Below, piece after piece: positions 25,457 to 34,783 of a stretch of DNA of 64,000 nt. A program made the position numbers and the translations under genes. Every line of letters begins with the position of its first letter. The first letter of the stretch is position 1. Below the pieces are notes generated by a model, which worked only from the letters and a program-made list of their open reading frames with translations, did not search any database and was not told the origin of the DNA. The DNA comes from Hydrogenispora sp. Its GTDB lineage: Bacteria; Bacillota; UBA4882; UBA10575. Where the stretch lies: the NCBI GenBank assembly GCA_012837705.1, contig DUQQ01000109.1:1-64000 (forward strand), read 5' to 3'.

Positions 25457-27910
25457 TTACACCAGCGAAGAGGCTTCCTCTTTTTCGAACTTCAGCTGAT
25501 TCTCCTCCGCGGTCACCCGGATGAGATCCCCGGACCGGAACCGGCCCCGCAAAATCTCATCAGAGAGCGGATTCTCGACCAACCTTTGGATGGCCCGCCG
25601 TAGTGGCCGGGCACCAAAGAGTGGATCATAGCCTTCTTTGTAGATAACATCTTTGGCTTCAGCCGAGATTTCAAGCTTAATTCCCTGTTCCTCCAGTTGC
25701 TGGCGGAGCGTTTTAAGCATTAATTCGATGATCTGCTCTAGTTCCTCTTTCCGCAAGGGGTGGAAGACGATGATGTCATCGATCCGGTTGAGAAACTCCG
25801 GCCGGAAGGTCCGTTTTAATTCATCCAAGACCCGCTCTTTCATCCGTCCGTAGTCAACGGCCCCATCATCTTCATTGGTTTCAACCGTAAAGCCGATCGG
25901 CCCGGACTGTTCAATCAGGTTCGCCCCCACATTCGAGGTCATAATCAACACCGTGTTTTTAAAGTCGACCGTCCGCCCCTGTGCATCAGTAAGGCGGCCG
26001 TCCTCCAGGACCTGTAGTAAGATGTTGAAGACCTCCGGGTGGGCCTTTTCCACCTCATCGAGGAGAATAACGCTGTATGGTTTGCGGCGGATCTTCTCCG
26101 TTAACTGGCCGCCTTCATCATACCCAACGTAGCCGGGAGGAGCCCCCACTAAACGGGAGACGGTATGCCGCTCCATATATTCGGACATATCCAGCCGCAC
26201 CAAGGCATTTTCATCCCCAAAAAGGGCTTCCGCCAGTGCCCTGGCCAATTCAGTTTTACCGACCCCCGTTGGCCCTAGGAAAATGAAGGAACCCACCGGC
26301 CGCTTCGGATCCTTGAGTCCAGCACGGGCCCGCCGTACCGCTTGGGATACCGAGTCGATCGCTTCATTTTGGCCGATGACCCGCTGGTGGAGAATCTCTT
26401 CGAGCCGCAGGAGCCGCTCGCCCTCTCCTTCCTGTAGTTTAGTGACGGGAATCCCAGTCCAACTGGCCACCACTTCCGCCACTTCCTCTTCGGTTACGTT
26501 CGGCTCTAAACGACTCTGCTGGTTTTTCCAGTCGTTCTGGTCCGCGGCCAACTTAGCGCGGAGTTTCTGCTCCTCGTCCCGCAGACTAGCCGCTTTTTCA
26601 AACTCCTCATTACGGATCGCCGCTTCTTTCTCCTTTTGCACCTGCTCAATCTGGTCTTCCAAATCCTTCAGGTTGGGCGGGGTCACAGTGGTTTTTAACC
26701 GTACTTTGGATGAGGCTTCATCAATGAGATCAATGGCTTTATCTGGCAGGAAACGGTCGGAGATAAAACGGTCAGAGAGATCAACCGCCGCCTTGATCGC
26801 CTCGTCAGTGATCTTCACCCGGTGGTGCGCCTCATACCGGTCGCGCAATCCTTTGAGAATCTGTTCCGCCTCTTCCCGGTTGGGTTCGCCAACAATGATC
26901 GGCTGGAACCGTCGTTCTAAAGCGGCGTCTTTCTCTATATGCTTGCGGTACTCGTCCAGGGTCGTCGCACCGACACATTGCAGCTCGCCCCGGGCCAGCG
27001 CCGGCTTGAGAATATTAGCCGCATCAATGGCCCCTTCCGCCGCTCCTGCACCGACCAGGGTATGCAATTCATCGATGAAGAGAATAACATCGCCGGCGCT
27101 TCGGATCTCTTCCAACACTTTTTTCATCCGTTCCTCGAATTCGCCCCGGTACTTCGAACCGGCGACCATTGAGCCCATATCAAGAGTGACCACCCGTTTG
27201 GTCTTCAGAATCTCCGGCACATCACCGGCCACGATCTGTTGGGCTAACCCTTCCACGATCGCGGTTTTACCCACCCCCGGTTCCCCAATTAACACCGGGT
27301 TGTTCTTCGTCCGGCGGGAGAGTACTTGAATCACCCGTTCAATCTCCTTCTCCCGGCCAATCACCGGATCCAGCTTACCAACTTTGGCCATCTCGTTCAG
27401 ATCCCGTCCGAATTGGTTTAGGGTTTGGGTTTTACTGGGCCCGCCCCCTTTGCTCCCGGGACTGGCACCGACGTTGCCCCCAAGCAGACTAAAGATCTGT
27501 TTACGGGCCGCCTCGAGATCGACCCCCAGGTTCTTCAAGACCTGAGCCGCCACCCCTTCGCCCTCCCGGATTAACCCTAAAAGGATGTGTTCGGTCCCGA
27601 CGTAATTGTGGCCCAGCTGCCGGCTTTCATCCCAAGCCAACTCCAAAACACGTTTGGCCCGAGGGGTAAAAGGAACTTCACCGAAGACCATCTCTTCCCC
27701 CACGCCGATGATCTTCTCCACTTCACTCCGGATTTTATTGAGATCAACACCCAATGACTCCAAAGCTTTTGCGGCAATGCTGTCGCCCTCCTTGACGAGG
27801 CCGAGCAGAAGATGTTCGGTTCCGATCACATTATGTCTTAACCTGGCTGCTTCCTTTTGCGCATGGAGTACAACGCGCCGCGCCCGTTCCGTAAATCTTT
27901 CAAACATCAT
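25457..27910 (-). CDS. clpC: ATP-dependent Clp protease ATPase ClpC
   Basis: A Hsp100 unfoldase of 817 residues that feeds substrates to ClpP. Two N-terminal Clp repeats (1-145: [13 protein letters not shown] and [13 protein letters not shown]) are followed by AAA module 1 with Walker [11 protein letters not shown] at about 209 and the UVR-containing middle domain ([14 protein letters not shown]). AAA module 2 has [11 protein letters not shown]. In Firmicutes ClpC works with the adaptor McsB, which marks proteins with phosphoarginine. It is the last gene of the ctsR-mcsA-mcsB-clpC operon. GAGGTG precedes the double ATG start. No clpP is in this window. Confidence 0.97.
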   Translation of the reverse strand: MMFERFTERARRVVLHAQKEAARLRHNVIGTEHLLLGLVKEGDSIAAKALESLGVDLNKIRSEVEKIIGVGEEMVFGEVPFTPRAKRVLELAWDESRQLGHNYVGTEHILLGLIREGEGVAAQVLKNLGVDLEAARKQIFSLLGGNVGASPGSKGGGPSKTQTLNQFGRDLNEMAKVGKLDPVIGREKEIERVIQVLSRRTKNNPVLIGEPGVGKTAIVEGLAQQIVAGDVPEILKTKRVVTLDMGSMVAGSKYRGEFEERMKKVLEEIRSAGDVILFIDELHTLVGAGAAEGAIDAANILKPALARGELQCVGATTLDEYRKHIEKDAALERRFQPIIVGEPNREEAEQILKGLRDRYEAHHRVKITDEAIKAAVDLSDRFISDRFLPDKAIDLIDEASSKVRLKTTVTPPNLKDLEDQIEQVQKEKEAAIRNEEFEKAASLRDEEQKLRAKLAADQNDWKNQQSRLEPNVTEEEVAEVVASWTGIPVTKLQEGEGERLLRLEEILHQRVIGQNEAIDSVSQAVRRARAGLKDPKRPVGSFIFLGPTGVGKTELARALAEALFGDENALVRLDMSEYMERHTVSRLVGAPPGYVGYDEGGQLTEKIRRKPYSVILLDEVEKAHPEVFNILLQVLEDGRLTDAQGRTVDFKNTVLIMTSNVGANLIEQSGPIGFTVETNEDDGAVDYGRMKERVLDELKRTFRPEFLNRIDDIIVFHPLRKEELEQIIELMLKTLRQQLEEQGIKLEISAEAKDVIYKEGYDPLFGARPLRRAIQRLVENPLSDEILRGRFRSGDLIRVTAEENQLKFEKEEASSLV

Positions 27911-27936
27911 TCTTCACCTCTCTTTGTTCTTTGCTA

Positions 27937-28989
27937 TTATCCCCGTTTCGTTTGCAAATGTTTCCGGATGACTTCCGCCCGGTAATAATCCCGTTCATGG
28001 GGGGTAAGGTCTTTCCCCACAATATGCTGGAGGATGGCCGGACGGATCAGGAAGAATAGTTCATTGACTTGCTCGACACTGACTTCGGGGATCAGGCCTA
28101 ATTTAACGCCCAACAATACATTATTCCACAGTTTAAACGCTTCTTCCGAAGAGATTAAGCGCGCTTCACTCAAGAGCCCGTAAGCCCGGCGCACCCGGTC
28201 TTCCAGTTGCAAGCGGGATTCTTTGGCCAGGAGCGCTTCACGGGCGGAGCGTTCTTGGTCCATCACCTGTTTGGTCACGGAGATTATTTTTCCGATAATC
28301 TCATCCTCCGTCAAGCCCAATGTAACTTGGTTAGAGATCTGGTACAGATTGCCCGTCGACTCTGTACCTTCGCCATAGATACCCCGGACACTCAACCCCA
28401 CATGGGGGAGGACGGAAAGGACTTTCTTGACTTGATCCACCATTTGGAGGGCCGGTAAGTGCAGCATGACCGAAGCCCGGAGACCAGTACCGACGTTCGT
28501 CGGACAGGTGGTCAAATATCCCGCCTTTTCAGCATAAGCGTAATCAAGTTCCGCCTCGAGGACATCATCAAAACGGTTGGCCTCATCCCAAGCCTCCTGC
28601 AACGCTAGTCCAGGATGGATGCTTTGGATCCGAATGTGGTCCTCTTCGTTCAACATAATCGCGACGGTTTGATCTGAATTAACCATCACCCCGCGGTGGG
28701 CTGGGTTTTTCAACAGATCCGGACTGATTAGATACTGTTCGACGAGGAGCAACCGGTCCGACTGGCCTATTCCGTCCAGGCGTTTCAAGGTAAAGGCGGA
28801 CTTTTTCAAAGCACGTTCTACCTTCGCGATCACCGACTCCAGTGCCTGTTCATCAGCCTGGTGCGGAAAGGAATATCCTTGCAAATTACGGGCTAAACGG
28901 ATCCGACTACTCACAACTACATCCCCCTCGGGCGCTGGACGGTGTAGCCAACCCGGGAGTAATTCTTTCATTTTTTTCTTATGATCCAA
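27937..28989 (-). CDS. mcsB: Protein-arginine kinase McsB
   Basis: A phosphagen-kinase-like enzyme that phosphorylates protein arginines and marks them for ClpCP. About 350 residues. Motifs are VVVSSRIRLARNL (ATP-binding arginines), TTCPTNVGTGLRASV (the NEG-type loop region) and VRGIYGEGTESTGNLYQISN. The C-terminal part holds the dimer and phosphoarginine-sensing region. The TTG start at 28989 is preferred because AGGAGGTG lies 6 bases upstream; the GTG three codons earlier is part of that ribosome site. It is followed closely by clpC. Confidence 0.95.
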   Translation of the reverse strand: MDHKKKMKELLPGWLHRPAPEGDVVVSSRIRLARNLQGYSFPHQADEQALESVIAKVERALKKSAFTLKRLDGIGQSDRLLLVEQYLISPDLLKNPAHRGVMVNSDQTVAIMLNEEDHIRIQSIHPGLALQEAWDEANRFDDVLEAELDYAYAEKAGYLTTCPTNVGTGLRASVMLHLPALQMVDQVKKVLSVLPHVGLSVRGIYGEGTESTGNLYQISNQVTLGLTEDEIIGKIISVTKQVMDQERSAREALLAKESRLQLEDRVRRAYGLLSEARLISSEEAFKLWNNVLLGVKLGLIPEVSVEQVNELFFLIRPAILQHIVGKDLTPHERDYYRAEVIRKHLQTKRG

Positions 28990-29008
28990 TCCGTCCACCT
29001 CCTACCAA

Positions 29009-29539
29009 CTACTTTAACTCCTCTTCCTTTGCTCGGATCTCATCCCGAATCTGGGCAGCTTCTTCATAAGCTTCCCGCCCAATGGCTTCCTGCAGTTTAC
29101 GCCGGAGATCGGCAATCTCTTTTTTGATTCTCACTTTGCCGCCGGTCCGCTTAGGGACTTTCCCGGTATGACTAAGGTGCCCATGGACCCGCCGGAGAAG
29201 CGGTCCAAGGGATTTGTCAAAAGCCTGGTAGCAATCGGCACAACCCAAAAGTCCAATCTTTCTAAAGTCAGTAAAGGTCAGTCCGCAAGTAGCGCATTTC
29301 TCAATTTTCGTCTGGTAAGGCGAGATAGCGCTTTGCGGCCCAAATTCATTCTCGAGCAAGCTGGCGAGTAAGTTATGGAATGAAAAGTTCGGTTCGAAAA
29401 GAAAACCTAGTTCTTTCCCGGCATCAACCCCGCTTTCCTGGGCGCAAGTTGCGCACAGGTGCGTTTCGGTCTTATGATTATTCACGACCTTTGTGACATG
29501 AACCGTCGCCGGACGTTGTTTACACCGTTCACACCACAT
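29009..29539 (-). CDS. mcsA: McsA, zinc-binding activator of McsB
   Basis: A 176-residue protein with paired zinc-finger CXXC motifs: CERCKQRP and CATCAQES near the N terminus, then CATCGLTF and CADCYQAF. A C-terminal UVR motif follows (DLRRKLQEAIGREAYEEAAQ). In Bacillus and Staphylococcus McsA activates McsB and stabilises CtsR regulation. AAAGGAG precedes the ATG. Confidence 0.94.
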   Translation of the reverse strand: MWCERCKQRPATVHVTKVVNNHKTETHLCATCAQESGVDAGKELGFLFEPNFSFHNLLASLLENEFGPQSAISPYQTKIEKCATCGLTFTDFRKIGLLGCADCYQAFDKSLGPLLRRVHGHLSHTGKVPKRTGGKVRIKKEIADLRRKLQEAIGREAYEEAAQIRDEIRAKEEELK

Positions 29540-29569
29540 TTATCCCACTCCTTTTGGCTTAGCAATCGG

Positions 29570-30034
29570 TTACTCCCGTCCGTACAGCACCAATAAGGCG
29601 GTACGGAGCAGAATGGCCCGATGCTTATCTTTTTTATCTTCCGGGAAAACCGGATTCTCCAGTTCATTATTGATCACTTGCCATAAAAGCCAGGAATCCT
29701 TCTCTTCAAGCATTGATTCCCGAACCAGGCGCCGGAGCAAAGTGGCCATCCCTTCCTGGGTAATCTCGGTCCCGATCAAGTCCTTGATCTTCTCAAGAAC
29801 ATCCCGATCTCCGTGCCAACTGGCCCGGGTGATCTTAATGTAACCGCCACCGCCGCGGCGACTGACAATCAAGTAGCCGTGCTCCATGGTAAAACGGGTT
29901 TCCAACACGTAATTAATCTGCGAAGGAGCGCACCGAAACATCTGAGCTAACTGCCGTCGTTGAATCTCTATGCTGTCCTTTTTCTCTAGTAAATCCTGCA
30001 AATACTGTTCGATGAGGTCAGAAAGTGAACTCAT
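29570..30034 (-). CDS. ctsR: Class III heat-shock repressor CtsR
   Basis: A 154-residue repressor of clp genes. The N-terminal winged helix-turn-helix shows RQLAQMFRCAPSQINYVLETR and the glycine-rich wing RRGGGGYIKI, whose equivalent senses heat in Bacillus. The C-terminal part is the McsB-responsive dimer domain. GAGGTG fixes the ATG at 30034; the longer upstream frame runs through the operator and is not coding. It is first in ctsR-mcsA-mcsB-clpC and probably autoregulated through the tandem site just upstream. Confidence 0.95.
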   Translation of the reverse strand: MSSLSDLIEQYLQDLLEKKDSIEIQRRQLAQMFRCAPSQINYVLETRFTMEHGYLIVSRRGGGGYIKITRASWHGDRDVLEKIKDLIGTEITQEGMATLLRRLVRESMLEEKDSWLLWQVINNELENPVFPEDKKDKHRAILLRTALLVLYGRE

Positions 30035-30051
30035 TTTCGCAACACCTCTTT

Positions 30052-30070
30052 TCTGACCTTTCCTGACCTT
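30052..30070 (-). promoter_or_regulatory. CtsR operator
   Basis: On the minus strand two direct repeats, AAAGGTCAGG and AAAGGTCAGA, lie one helical turn apart, about 20-40 bases before the ctsR start codon. This is the tandem GGTCAAA-N3-GGTCAAA layout of CtsR boxes with G for A at position 6. Confidence 0.8.
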
Positions 30071-30140
30071 TGTCTTTATTTTAACTCTTCCTGCACTGAG
30101 AAGCAAGGGCATTTTTACGTGATAATAGTTAATTTTAGGG

Positions 30141-30187
30141 AAAAAAAAAGAATGTCGGGAGATTATTGCGCTCCATCACTAACATTC
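30141..30187 (-). terminator. Terminator upstream of the ctsR promoter region
   Basis: GAATGT and GGAG pair with CTCC and ACATTC across an 11-base loop, followed on the minus strand by a run of nine T. A second hairpin with GGTCA/TGACC and TTTTTT lies at about 30235-30285. These end transcripts from the M23 gene and repeat copy B. Confidence 0.65.
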
Positions 30188-30294
30188 TTCCAGTAAACGT
30201 CATTTTTCGCCCTCGTCCCCACTACGCCTCCTTAAAAAAGGTCAGTCGGTCTTTCTTCCGTTGTCAGCGGCACCGCTGCGAATGACCTGCTTAA

Positions 30295-30388
30295 GTCCGC
30301 CTTCGGGGCCTGTCACCCCCCTGGTTTTGATTTTCATCACTCCATGTGTGCGGGCAGTTGCCAGCGGTTACCAGCGTGGGCGACTCCT
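30295..30388 (-). repeat. Repeated structured element, copy B (3' of the M23 gene)
   Basis: Starts directly after the M23 peptidase stop codon and is followed by terminator-like hairpins. It matches copy A (11162-11243) along its length, with an insertion of about 10 bases near GCCCGCACAC. Shared blocks are GAGTCGCCCAC, GGTAAC-GCTGG, TGAAAAT, GGTGACAG and CCGAAGG. A local hairpin TGAT-GAAA-ATCA covaries with AAT-GAAA-ATT in copy A. Confidence 0.6.
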
Positions 30389-30389
30389 T

Positions 30390-31202
30390 TTAAAGATAAA
30401 GTAAGGGATCGACTTTCTCCCCGTTAATCACGAGTTCAAAATGGAGATGATTCCCGGTTGCGTTACCGGTTTGTCCGACTTTGGCAATGGGCTGGCTCCG
30501 CCTAACCTTATCCCCAACACGCACCAGATTTTCTGTATTATGCGCATATTTGGTTTGGTAGGAGCCATGGTCAAGCTCCACGATCAGGCCGTATCCGGTT
30601 TTCCACCCAGAAAAAGTGACAATCCCGGAAGTAGCCGCCAGCACCGGTGTCCCGGCAGGGGCGGCCAGATCAATTCCCCAGTGCATCCGGCCCCGCCGCA
30701 TTCCGTACTTGGATGTTAAACGCGCTCCCGGCAGTGGATGGGATATAGTCAACGGAGAACTGCGCGGTCCACTCCGGCCCCGGCTGGTGGCCACCGTCAT
30801 ACGGCGCACAAGGAGATAATCCCCGGATTTAATCTTTTCCGGATCCAAACCAGGGTTAAGCGCCGCCAGTTCGCCTAAGCTCATACCATGGCGGCGGGCG
30901 ATCGACCAACAGGTATCGCCCCAGCAGATTCGGTAAAGGTCACGGTCGTCGTTATCCTCTATGGCACCGGCTCGCGGCTGTATGTACTCCACCTGGGCGG
31001 CCGCAGAACTTGGATCTCCTTCCGCCGGCTTGTTTTCGGCGGCCAACATAACCGTCTTCACCACCGGCTGCAAGAGATCGAAAAGCGTCTTCTTGGGGTT
31101 CGGGTTTAATTCTTCTCCCCCAACCGGGCCGGAAAAGAGAAATACCGCCAAGAGAAAGCCCAGGCTTTTTCGGCCTAAATCCAACTTTAGGTTTTCATCC
31201 AT
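30390..31202 (-). CDS. Secreted LysM/M23 peptidoglycan peptidase
   Basis: A 270-residue envelope protein. A signal-like segment (SLGFLLAVFLFSGPVGG) is followed by a linker and a LysM domain at about 90-135 (YRICWGDTCWSIARRHGMSL and LNPGLDPEKIKSGDYL). A C-terminal M23 zinc endopeptidase has HWGIDLAAPAGTPVLA (first His and Asp) and GNHLHFEL (HxH). It may cut cross-bridges or, if divalent-metal binding is poor, act as an amidase activator like EnvC, but the metal motifs look intact. GGAGG precedes the ATG. It faces the ctsR operon and carries repeat copy B at its 3' end. Confidence 0.9.
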   Translation of the reverse strand: MDENLKLDLGRKSLGFLLAVFLFSGPVGGEELNPNPKKTLFDLLQPVVKTVMLAAENKPAEGDPSSAAAQVEYIQPRAGAIEDNDDRDLYRICWGDTCWSIARRHGMSLGELAALNPGLDPEKIKSGDYLLVRRMTVATSRGRSGPRSSPLTISHPLPGARLTSKYGMRRGRMHWGIDLAAPAGTPVLAATSGIVTFSGWKTGYGLIVELDHGSYQTKYAHNTENLVRVGDKVRRSQPIAKVGQTGNATGNHLHFELVINGEKVDPLLYL

Positions 31203-31445
31203 CTATTGCCAACCTCCAAAAAGCTTGCCACTCAGTTACAACCGTAAAGAAAGAAAATCACTTGCTTTATCTTTACCGTAACTAATATATTTCATACATA
31301 GTTAGGAATTGCCGGATTTACCAGGTTTTTAGTTATAACATTTCAGGCAAGATTGGAGGTGAAAGCGCAAACAAAGAAAAAGGCGGTCCGTACTGGGGTA
31401 GAAACGGGGTCAACCAAGAAGACAAGACCAGAAAGGCAGGAGGGT

Positions 31446-32729
31446 TTAGTTTTGCCCTCTTTTACTTAGGACATTTTCGGCGAAAGAAGAGTTAAGGACG
31501 AGACTTTGCAGTTCTTGGTTGTCTTCGGTATGGGCTAACCGGTCCAGAAGCAGTTCCATCGTTTCCGCTGGCCCCAGTGAGCTCAGGAGTTTTCGCAGCA
31601 CCCAGGTCATCTCCAGCTCTTTCGGGTCAAGGAGAAGTTCTTCTTTGCGCGTACCAGAACGGACAATATCAATGGCTGGGAAGATCCGTCGGTCAGCCAG
31701 TTTGCGGTCGAGATGAAGTTCCAAATTTCCAGTGCCTTTGAATTCCTCGAAAATAACATCATCCATCCGGCTTCCGGTTTCCACCAGGGCGGTGGCCATA
31801 ATGGTCAAACTTCCACCCTCTTCAATATTCCGGGCGGCACCAAAGAACCGTTTCGGTTTATGTAGGGCACCGGGGTCTACCCCCCCTGAGAGGGTCCGCC
31901 CGCTTGGTGGAACCACCAGGTTGTACGCCCGTGCCAGCCGGGTAATGGAGTCCAAGAGGATCACCACATCTTTTTTCACTTCCACCAGTCGTTTGGCCCG
32001 CTCAAGGACGAGTTCGGCCACGCGAACATGGTTCTCGGCCGGTTGGTCAAAGGTCGAGCTAACCACCTCACCCGAGACCGATCTTTCCATATCCGTCACT
32101 TCCTCCGGCCGTTCGTCAATAAGGAGAACGATCAGGTGAATCTCCGGATGATTCCGGGTCAGGCTGTTAGCAATATTCTTAAGTAAAGTGGTTTTCCCCG
32201 CCTTTGGAGGGGCGACAATCATCCCCCGTTGCCCTTTGCCCACTGGCGCAATGATATCCACAAGGCGCATGGCAAACTCCTTCGGCTGGGTTTCTAAGAC
32301 CAACCGTTCCTGGGGATAAATGGGGGTTAACTCCTCGAAATAGTCCCTTTCCTGGTATGTATCGGGGTCAAGGTAGTTAACGGCTTGGGTTTTCAGGAGG
32401 GAAAAGTAACGTTCATTGTCTTTCGGTGGTCGGACCTGACCGGCGACCAAATCACCGGTCCGGAGATGAAAACGGCGGATTTGGGAGTTGGAAACATAAA
32501 CATCGTTCGGGCCCGGCTCGTAGTTATCAACCCTTAAAAATCCATACCCTTCCGGCAAAATCTCCAGCACACCCTGGGAAAAGATCCTTCCTTCCTGGGT
32601 CGCCAGAACCTTGAGAAGCTCATAAATGAGTTCACGTTTACGGTACCGGTTATAGTTATCAATCCCAAATTCTTTGGCCATTCTCTGGAGTTCCACCAGA
32701 GTTTTTGCTTCAAAATCGGCCAATTGCAT
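31446..32729 (-). CDS. rho: Transcription termination factor Rho
   Basis: A hexameric RNA-dependent ATPase of 427 residues. Order of parts: N-terminal Rho-N helices ([13 protein letters not shown]), cold-shock-like RNA-binding domain ([11 protein letters not shown]), Walker [12 protein letters not shown], Walker [18 protein letters not shown]-loop [20 protein letters not shown]. No large insertion is present. I prefer the ATG at 32729 with GGGGTGAG four bases upstream; an earlier ATG at 32765 lacks a ribosome site and sits right behind the HDOD gene. The usual neighbour rpmE is absent. Confidence 0.95.
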   Translation of the reverse strand: MQLADFEAKTLVELQRMAKEFGIDNYNRYRKRELIYELLKVLATQEGRIFSQGVLEILPEGYGFLRVDNYEPGPNDVYVSNSQIRRFHLRTGDLVAGQVRPPKDNERYFSLLKTQAVNYLDPDTYQERDYFEELTPIYPQERLVLETQPKEFAMRLVDIIAPVGKGQRGMIVAPPKAGKTTLLKNIANSLTRNHPEIHLIVLLIDERPEEVTDMERSVSGEVVSSTFDQPAENHVRVAELVLERAKRLVEVKKDVVILLDSITRLARAYNLVVPPSGRTLSGGVDPGALHKPKRFFGAARNIEEGGSLTIMATALVETGSRMDDVIFEEFKGTGNLELHLDRKLADRRIFPAIDIVRSGTRKEELLLDPKELEMTWVLRKLLSSLGPAETMELLLDRLAHTEDNQELQSLVLNSSFAENVLSKRGQN

Positions 32730-32766
32730 GTGCTCACCCCAATTAACATTAATATTTCTTGTCATT

Positions 32767-33618
32767 CTAACATAAAGCTAAAAAATCACCAGCAGTCAAC
32801 AACTCCTGTTTAATTTGCTGCAAGACGTCGGGTTTTTGCTCTGGTTTAAGTTCAAGCCAGGTCCAAACGGTTGTGGCAAAATCCGGTGTGGTGTCGTATC
32901 CTTCCAGAAAACCAACACCCGTCTCTTGGGCCAAGTTATCGGCTAGAAATACCAAGGCCGTGGCAACCCAGTGGTTTCTGGTCTGGACCGGCCGGTGGTG
33001 ATAGCGTAAGACGTCAACTAAAAAGGGGGGGAAGTTCCATTTTTCTGCCACCATCTTCCCCACCAGCGTGTGGTTGAAACCCAGAACTTTTTCCTCAGCC
33101 CGGATCAACGGAATCCCGTCGGTAGTGGTCGAAGCAATGATCTCGTCAAATTCGGCGTTCAAACATAAATCCAAAAAGAGAACGCCGATATCATGAAGAA
33201 GCCCTGCGATGAAAGCATCTTCTTCAAAAGGCAACCCGGCACAGCGGGCTAAGATCTTCGCACCAATCGCGGTCACCACAGCATGCTGCCACAAGGCCGC
33301 CCGGTCAAAGACTTTCGCCTTTCCTTTCATCCGAAAAAGGTCGGCAATGGAGATACTTAAAACAAGTTCTTTCAGGGTCTTATAGCCCAAGATGACAATA
33401 CCTTGGCCCACAGTGGTAATATGGCGGGGGTAACCATAATAAGCGGAGTTAACCAATCGGAGAACACGTGCGGTTAAAGCTTGATCATGTTTGATTACTT
33501 GTTCCAGATCAGCCGCGGAAGAACTGGGGTTATTGAGGAGACTGACCACCCGTTGCGCAACCAACGGCAGTGTCGGAAGCTCCTGCATCCTCCGTTCTAC
33601 TAAGTCAAGGGGGGTCAT
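32767..33618 (-). CDS. HDOD-domain signalling protein
   Basis: A 283-residue single-domain HDOD protein. It contains [33 protein letters not shown] and [11 protein letters not shown], and ends with helices. HDOD proteins are HD-domain relatives used in signalling, often without hydrolase activity. The full HD metal set is only partly visible. The ATG at 33618 has GGGAG nine bases upstream; the TTG three codons earlier is too close to that site. It lies 15 bases after cheB and just before rho, so these genes may share a transcript. Confidence 0.85.
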   Translation of the reverse strand: MTPLDLVERRMQELPTLPLVAQRVVSLLNNPSSSAADLEQVIKHDQALTARVLRLVNSAYYGYPRHITTVGQGIVILGYKTLKELVLSISIADLFRMKGKAKVFDRAALWQHAVVTAIGAKILARCAGLPFEEDAFIAGLLHDIGVLFLDLCLNAEFDEIIASTTTDGIPLIRAEEKVLGFNHTLVGKMVAEKWNFPPFLVDVLRYHHRPVQTRNHWVATALVFLADNLAQETGVGFLEGYDTTPDFATTVWTWLELKPEQKPDVLQQIKQELLTAGDFLALC

Positions 33619-33633
33619 CTTTGCCAACTCCCG

Positions 33634-34680
33634 TTACTGTTGCTCCGTAAACTGGGCTAATACCGTGGAAAGACGCTGCGGGATCTCGGAGAGGGGTAAC
33701 TGATAGCGAACAGCACCTATTTCTACGGCCACGCGTGGCATCCCGTAGATGACACAAGTACTTGCCGCCTCGGCAATGGTAATCCCGCCGGCTTCTTTAA
33801 TCAGTTTTAAGCCATGGGCACCATCGGCACCCATCCCGGTCAAGAGCACCCCCACCGCGTTTTCTTTATAGACCTCCGCTACGGATTTAAAGAGGTAGTC
33901 AACGGAGGGGCGATAGATGGCATCACTTTGTGTCAATTTGATCCGAATTCTCCCGTCTTCCCTCACCAGGCCAGTCTGTAGTCCGGATGGCGCCACCAAG
34001 ACCTGCCCGGGCCGGATCTCATCATTTTCTGTGGCCACCTTGACCGATAAAGACGTGAGGGCACCCAAGCGCGAGGCAAAACTCCGATTGAATTCAACCG
34101 GAATATGCTGAGCAATGACTATACCCCAGGGAAAATCGGCCGGAATTTGGGATAGAAGGTAACGCAGGGCGCGGGGACCTCCGGTAGAAGCGCCGATCGC
34201 TACAATCCCCGTGGATGGCACTTCAGCAAAGACCTTTTCCGGAACCGGCTGCGGGACGGGCAGTTGCTTAATAAGCTCGGGTCGGACTTCGGCGGCCGCT
34301 TTTACTTTGAGGACTAACTCATCCTGGATCTGCCATAATTCGAGCGAAGGTTTGGCCACCGGTTTGGTCACAAAATCGACTGCCCCCAGCTCCAATGCTT
34401 GAAGGGTTTGTTCGCCCCCTTCCACCGCGACCGAACTGACGACCACCACCGGCAGGGGGTGCTTACGCATCAATTCGGCCAGCATGGTGAGGCCGTCCAT
34501 ACGTGGCATCTCCAGATCCAATGTCACTACTTGGGGACGGTAAAATTCAATTTTGTTCAAGGCATCAATTCCGTCCGTCGCCACTGCTACGACTTTAATC
34601 TCCGGATCCGACTCTAACATTTGCTTGATCAATTGGCGCATAAACGCCGAATCATCTACAACTAGAACGGTGATCGCCAA
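33634..34680 (-). CDS. cheB: CheB-type protein-glutamate methylesterase with receiver domain
   Basis: A 348-residue two-domain protein. The receiver domain (1-120) has VVDDSAFMRQ and the phosphorylatable D55 in VVTLDLEMPRMDG. The C-terminal methylesterase domain has the catalytic Ser in AIGASTGGPRAL, His in IAQHIPVEF and Asp in GMGADGAHGLK. In chemotaxis it demethylates receptors. No cheA, cheR, cheW or receptor gene is in the window, so a chemotaxis role is not secured here. It starts at TTG behind AAAGGA. Confidence 0.93.
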   Translation of the reverse strand: MAITVLVVDDSAFMRQLIKQMLESDPEIKVVAVATDGIDALNKIEFYRPQVVTLDLEMPRMDGLTMLAELMRKHPLPVVVVSSVAVEGGEQTLQALELGAVDFVTKPVAKPSLELWQIQDELVLKVKAAAEVRPELIKQLPVPQPVPEKVFAEVPSTGIVAIGASTGGPRALRYLLSQIPADFPWGIVIAQHIPVEFNRSFASRLGALTSLSVKVATENDEIRPGQVLVAPSGLQTGLVREDGRIRIKLTQSDAIYRPSVDYLFKSVAEVYKENAVGVLLTGMGADGAHGLKLIKEAGGITIAEAASTCVIYGMPRVAVEIGAVRYQLPLSEIPQRLSTVLAQFTEQQ

Positions 34681-34783
34681 GCTCGCTCGTCCTTTCTCTA
34701 TTTTCAGTCGCCCTTAATCTCTCAGTTTCTATTCGCGAGATTCCCTTATGATCCTGCTTCCACAGGTAAAGCCGCCAATCCGT

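Noticed and set aside
26283-27329. A 348-codon plus-strand frame opposite clpC
   Set aside because: It is the mirror of the conserved ClpC coding sequence, has a serine/arginine-heavy composition, no ribosome site and no recognisable domain.
30141-30388. Possible c-di-AMP (ydaO) or other known riboswitch near the M23 gene
   Set aside because: The location fits cell-wall hydrolase control, but the element lies behind the gene and lacks the ydaO, SAM, lysine, glycine and cobalamin core motifs; kept as an unknown repeat instead.
31359-31469. A short basic plus-strand frame starting GTG after GGAGG (36 codons)
   Set aside because: The GTG overlaps the ribosome-like sequence, so spacing is impossible, and its end runs into the rho gene on the other strand.
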